Shown: piece after piece, positions 61,039 to 64,000 of the stretch | How the letters are laid out: every line of letters begins with the position of its first letter | Numbering within the stretch: the stretch's first letter is position 1 | Source of the DNA: CAWIKY01 sp963836905 | GTDB taxonomy: Bacteria; Pseudomonadota; Alphaproteobacteria; Caulobacterales; Hyphomonadaceae | Direction: 5' to 3' | Assembly: GCA_963836905.1 (NCBI GenBank) | Contig: CAWIKY010000006.1 | Span: 124,001 to 188,000 of the forward strand | DNA length: 64,000 nt | The notes under the pieces: model-generated | Told to the model about the DNA's origin: nothing | The model's database searches: none | What the model saw: only the letters and a program-made list of their open reading frames with translations | Made by a program: the position numbers and the translations under genes

Positions 61039-61464
61039 ATGAAGAGATTGATGACAGGACTGATACTTCTTGGTGGCGTATTGCCCGGCGCGGCACAGGC
61101 GGTGGCGCAAGAGGTCATCGAAAGACCGGTCTCTGCAGACCCGGATGCGGTTTTCGAGACGGTCGAGATAGCACCGGCTTATGCCTCCGGGAAAACGGCG
61201 CTCTTCCAGCAGATTGCCATGTCGATACGGTATCCGGCACCGGCGCTTGATGCCGGCCTGCAGGGACGCGTGCCGGTCAGCTTCATCGTAGAGCCGGACG
61301 GGACGATCTCTGAAATCGAAGCGATGGAGCGTCTTGGCGGCGGACTTGAGGAAGAAGCTATCCGCATTGTCGGGACACTGGGCACGTTCGAGCCCGGACT
61401 GCGCAATGGCAGCCCCGTCCGCACACGGATGGTTATCCCGATCACGTTCAAGCTGGCGGATTAA
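61039..61464 (+). CDS. TonB C-terminal domain-like periplasmic protein
   Basis: A 141-residue protein with a signal peptide (LMTGLILLGGVLPGAAQAVA) and a TonB-C-like domain: SIRYPAPALDAGLQGRVPVS, FIVEPDGTISEIE and SPVRTRMVIPITFKL. It lacks the proline-rich linker and N-terminal anchor of true TonB, so it probably does not energise receptors; it may be a small binding protein. Start at 61039. Confidence 0.83.
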   Translation: MKRLMTGLILLGGVLPGAAQAVAQEVIERPVSADPDAVFETVEIAPAYASGKTALFQQIAMSIRYPAPALDAGLQGRVPVSFIVEPDGTISEIEAMERLGGGLEEEAIRIVGTLGTFEPGLRNGSPVRTRMVIPITFKLAD

Positions 61465-61544
61465 GGCAACAAATCTCGCAGACGTTGACTTGTGCGCCGC
61501 AGGCCCGAAACTCCTTTTCGGGTCAGCGGGACGAGGGGCAGGTC

Positions 61545-62699
61545 ATGAGCGATATCATACGTGAGCCTTACGGGATCGTGCATCAGGACGATCCCAGCGG
61601 CTTCAAGGATGTCTATGGCGGGGCGGGCGGTTACGTCTTCGTCGAGTGCATGCGGATCCGCCCGGTGAGTGGAACGTCCGATACCGTTATCGTTTTTTCG
61701 CACCCCGTCGGCGGCGGAGCCTTTCTGCCCATGGTGACCGGCCTCGCCGCCGCAGGCCATCACGTGATCTTCTGCAATCCACGCTACCGAGGCAATGACA
61801 GCGCCCTGATCATGGAAAAGTGCGTAGCCGATCTTGGTGCGTGCATCGCGGACCTGAAAACGCGCTTTGGCTATGAACGGGTCCTGCTTGGCGGATGGTC
61901 CGGTGGCGGGTCGCTCTCGCTTTTCTACCAGTCGCAGGCCGAACATCCGACGATCACGCATACCCCTGCAGGCGATCCGTGCGACCTGACCCGCGAAGGC
62001 CGGTTGCCGCCTGCCGACGGAGTGATGCTGCTGGCGGCACATGTCAGCCGCGCCGTCACGCTGACCGAATGGATGGACCCTTCGATTACCGATGAGGCGC
62101 ACGCCTTCAAGCGGGATCCGGAACTGAACATCTACGATCCTGCGAACCCGCACCAGCCGCCCTATGACGAGGCATATGTTGCACGGTTCCGCAGCGCGCA
62201 GATCGCCCGCAACCGGCGCATCACGTATTGGGTGAAGGCACAGCTCGAAGCCCTGAGAGCGGCAGGCGACCCGAACATGGAACGTGCCTTTACAGTGCAC
62301 GGAACGATGGCCGATGTGCGCTGGACGGACCCGACGCAGGATCCATCGGACCGCAAACCGGGCACCTGTTATCTGGGGGACCCGCGCATCGCCAATGACG
62401 GACCGGTCGGCCTGGCGAGGTTCTCGACCTTGCGGTCATGGCTGTCGCAATGGAGCTATGATGACACCAAAGCCCACGGGGAACGCAATGCGTCAGAGAT
62501 TTCCTGCCCTGTGCTTGTGGTGAACAATACAGCCGATCTGGCCTGCACACCCTCCCATGCCCGCCGTCTTTTCGAGGCGGTGACACACTCCGACAAGCAG
62601 TATGTCGATATTGAAGGGGCCGATCACTATTATATCGAACGGCGCGAAAAGATGGCTGAAGCCATTGATGCCGTTACAGGCTGGATCGCCGCGCGCTGA
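61545..62699 (+). CDS. Alpha/beta-fold hydrolase
   Basis: A 384-residue hydrolase. TVIVFSHPVGGGAFLPMVTG gives the oxyanion region, FGYERVLLGGWSGGGSLSLF holds the nucleophile Ser in GWSGGG, LVVNNTADLACTPSHA the acid, and VDIEGADHYYIERREK the His. Homologues are often annotated as alpha/beta hydrolases of aromatic or lactone breakdown; the substrate is unknown. Its 3' end overlaps the convergent EAL gene by 26 bp. GAGGGGCAGG precedes the ATG. Confidence 0.86.
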   Translation: MSDIIREPYGIVHQDDPSGFKDVYGGAGGYVFVECMRIRPVSGTSDTVIVFSHPVGGGAFLPMVTGLAAAGHHVIFCNPRYRGNDSALIMEKCVADLGACIADLKTRFGYERVLLGGWSGGGSLSLFYQSQAEHPTITHTPAGDPCDLTREGRLPPADGVMLLAAHVSRAVTLTEWMDPSITDEAHAFKRDPELNIYDPANPHQPPYDEAYVARFRSAQIARNRRITYWVKAQLEALRAAGDPNMERAFTVHGTMADVRWTDPTQDPSDRKPGTCYLGDPRIANDGPVGLARFSTLRSWLSQWSYDDTKAHGERNASEISCPVLVVNNTADLACTPSHARRLFEAVTHSDKQYVDIEGADHYYIERREKMAEAIDAVTGWIAAR

Positions 62700-64000
62700 G
62701 GGGAGTCACGTGCTTTAATGCGGTTGCCGCTTGGCCTATCTCTCCGCTCGTCATGGTCAAGGCTTCCAGAAACGTGATCAGGTCGGCGCAACGCACAGGC
62801 CTTGAGATGTGATAGCCCTGCGCGAAATCAGCGCCCATGGTTGCGAGAAGGCCCTGGACGGTCTCGGTTTCGACCCCTTCGGCAACGACTTTCAGACCGA
62901 GGCTGTGGGCAAGATCAATGGTCGATTTGACCAGAAGTGCATCGCTCGATCCTGATTGCATCTGCATGATGAAGCTTTTGTCGATCTTCAATTCGTCTGC
63001 CGGTATCTGGCGCAGATAGGTGAGGGACGAGAGACCCGTGCCGTAATCATCGATCGAGATTGTCAGCCCGGCTTTCCGAAGACGGAGGATATTGGCCCGC
63101 GCTGAAACAGGGTCGTCCATGACGGCTGTCTCGGTAATCTCGAAGCAGAAATGCCGACCCTCCGTCCCGATCAGACCGAGCAGGGCATCTATCGCGGAGG
63201 TTTCGGTCAGCAGGCGACTTGAAAGGTTGATGGCGATCTTCAGATCATGGCCTGAATCGGACAAGGCAACCCGGTCTCTAAGGGCCTGTTCGACGACCCA
63301 CTCGGTCAGGGGACGGACAAAGCCCGTTTCCTCCGCCAGGGTTATGAACCGGTCGGGCGATACGAAACCGTGCACGGGATGTTGCCATCGCATGAGAGCT
63401 TCGGCAGCGTAGATTTGGCCTGTGCGCAGGTCCAGCTTGGGCTGGTAGGCCAGCCAGACGTCTCCGGACACCATGCTTCCGGTCAAATCGCTCATCAGGG
63501 CCAGCGATCCGCGCGGGTCGCCGTACTTCGCGCTATCGAAAAAGCCGATGGCCTGACGTTGCGCCCGCATCTGTTCGAGCGCGCAACTGGCGCAATCAAT
63601 CGGCTCGAGACCGTTATTCTCTTTCAGATCACAAATGCCGACGACCACCCGGACATCCACTCGCTCGCTGCCGATCTGGACCGGTCCGGTACCACGGGTA
63701 TTGGCCGGATCGAAGAGGGAGATGATCTCGTCACGGTCTTTGGCAAGGGCCAGAACTCCGATGACATCGCTGGCCAACCGCGCGCAAAGAATGACGTTTC
63801 GTGAGGAGGCGATGTACTCGGCAACCCGCACCAGCACGGCATTGGTATGCTCGAACCCGATGACAGTGCGGATTTGTTCGAGACGCTCCAGCCCCACAGC
63901 GATAACGAATGTGTTGCCGGGTCCGCTTTCCGCCAGCCGTCTCTCGATGGCGGTATCCAGTGCACGCCGGTTGGGCAGGTCTGTCTCGGTATCGCTGAGC
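62674..64000 (-). CDS. GGDEF-EAL protein, likely c-di-GMP phosphodiesterase, 5' end missing
   Basis: At least 442 residues, with the start beyond the window. The visible N-terminal part (TDLPNRRALDTAIERRLAES) is a GGDEF-like domain, but the active-site motif is not found: RLASDVIGVLALAKDRDE stands there, so it is degenerate. The EAL domain is complete: AAEALMRWQHP, AINLSSRLL, CFEITETAVMDD, ISIDDYGTGLSSL, ELKIDKSFI, VVAEGVET and GYHISRP, so c-di-GMP hydrolysis is likely. Such enzymes favour motility, fitting the flagellar genes nearby. Confidence 0.9.
   Translation of the reverse strand, partial: LSDTETDLPNRRALDTAIERRLAESGPGNTFVIAVGLERLEQIRTVIGFEHTNAVLVRVAEYIASSRNVILCARLASDVIGVLALAKDRDEIISLFDPANTRGTGPVQIGSERVDVRVVVGICDLKENNGLEPIDCASCALEQMRAQRQAIGFFDSAKYGDPRGSLALMSDLTGSMVSGDVWLAYQPKLDLRTGQIYAAEALMRWQHPVHGFVSPDRFITLAEETGFVRPLTEWVVEQALRDRVALSDSGHDLKIAINLSSRLLTETSAIDALLGLIGTEGRHFCFEITETAVMDDPVSARANILRLRKAGLTISIDDYGTGLSSLTYLRQIPADELKIDKSFIMQMQSGSSDALLVKSTIDLAHSLGLKVVAEGVETETVQGLLATMGADFAQGYHISRPVRCADLITFLEALTMTSGEIGQAATALKHVTPLSARRSSL

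Overview
The window looks like the chromosome of a free-living, flagellated alphaproteobacterium of the Caulobacterales / Hyphomonadaceae / Maricaulales type. The evidence is GC-rich DNA, a sciP-flgE-flgD-fliK block divergent from flgK-flgL as in Caulobacter, sigma-54-type flagellar promoters, an ECF sigma factor with a ChrR-like partner, SH3, DUF3429, DUF805 and IalB proteins, and rpmI-rplT-pheS-pheT synteny. No rRNA, CRISPR array or complete insertion sequence was seen. One tRNA (Arg, ACG) is present.

Layout: 0-5.4 kb holds metabolic genes and a sigma/anti-sigma pair. 5.5-13.2 kb is a flagellar hook region with a divergent sigma-54/IHF control region at 9.7-9.9 kb. 13.2-20 kb holds a crotonase, a cyclic-nucleotide-binding thioredoxin-reductase-like protein, an iron-sulfur photolyase with an SDR, and a KefB-like antiporter. 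20-28 kb holds queE, fabA, a 2-hydroxyacid dehydrogenase, a HigBA toxin-antitoxin pair, a monooxygenase-like protein with a 15-glutamine tail, a ThiF/MoeB enzyme and a PIF1-like helicase. 28.1-29 kb is a block of intergenic repeats. 29-37 kb holds pth, rplY, pyrD, a MATE pump, an HDAC-like hydrolase, gamma-glutamyltransferase, a P1 peptidase and tRNA-Arg. 37.5-39.9 kb holds two flagellins around flaG. 40-51.5 kb holds marC, carA, a DUF547/VTT/MerA-like cluster, rpmH-rnpA, a GIY-YIG gene between inverted palindromes, hsp20 and ccmCD. 53-59.6 kb is the rpmI-rplT / pheS-pheT operon split by a restriction-modification cassette (HNH nuclease, C5 methyltransferase, Vsr). The end holds VOC, TonB-like, alpha/beta hydrolase and EAL genes.

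The main points are: the restriction-modification cassette inside a ribosomal/synthetase operon; palindrome-flanked GIY-YIG gene; a ROSE-like RNA thermometer with a heat-shock promoter before hsp20; two sigma-54 flagellar control regions with CGGCA-type enhancer candidates; and rnpA lacking a usual start codon outside rpmH. At least eight genes carry single-base frameshifts (13 sites). Some of these genes are normally essential (pheT, fabA), so sequence error is the likelier explanation than gene decay.
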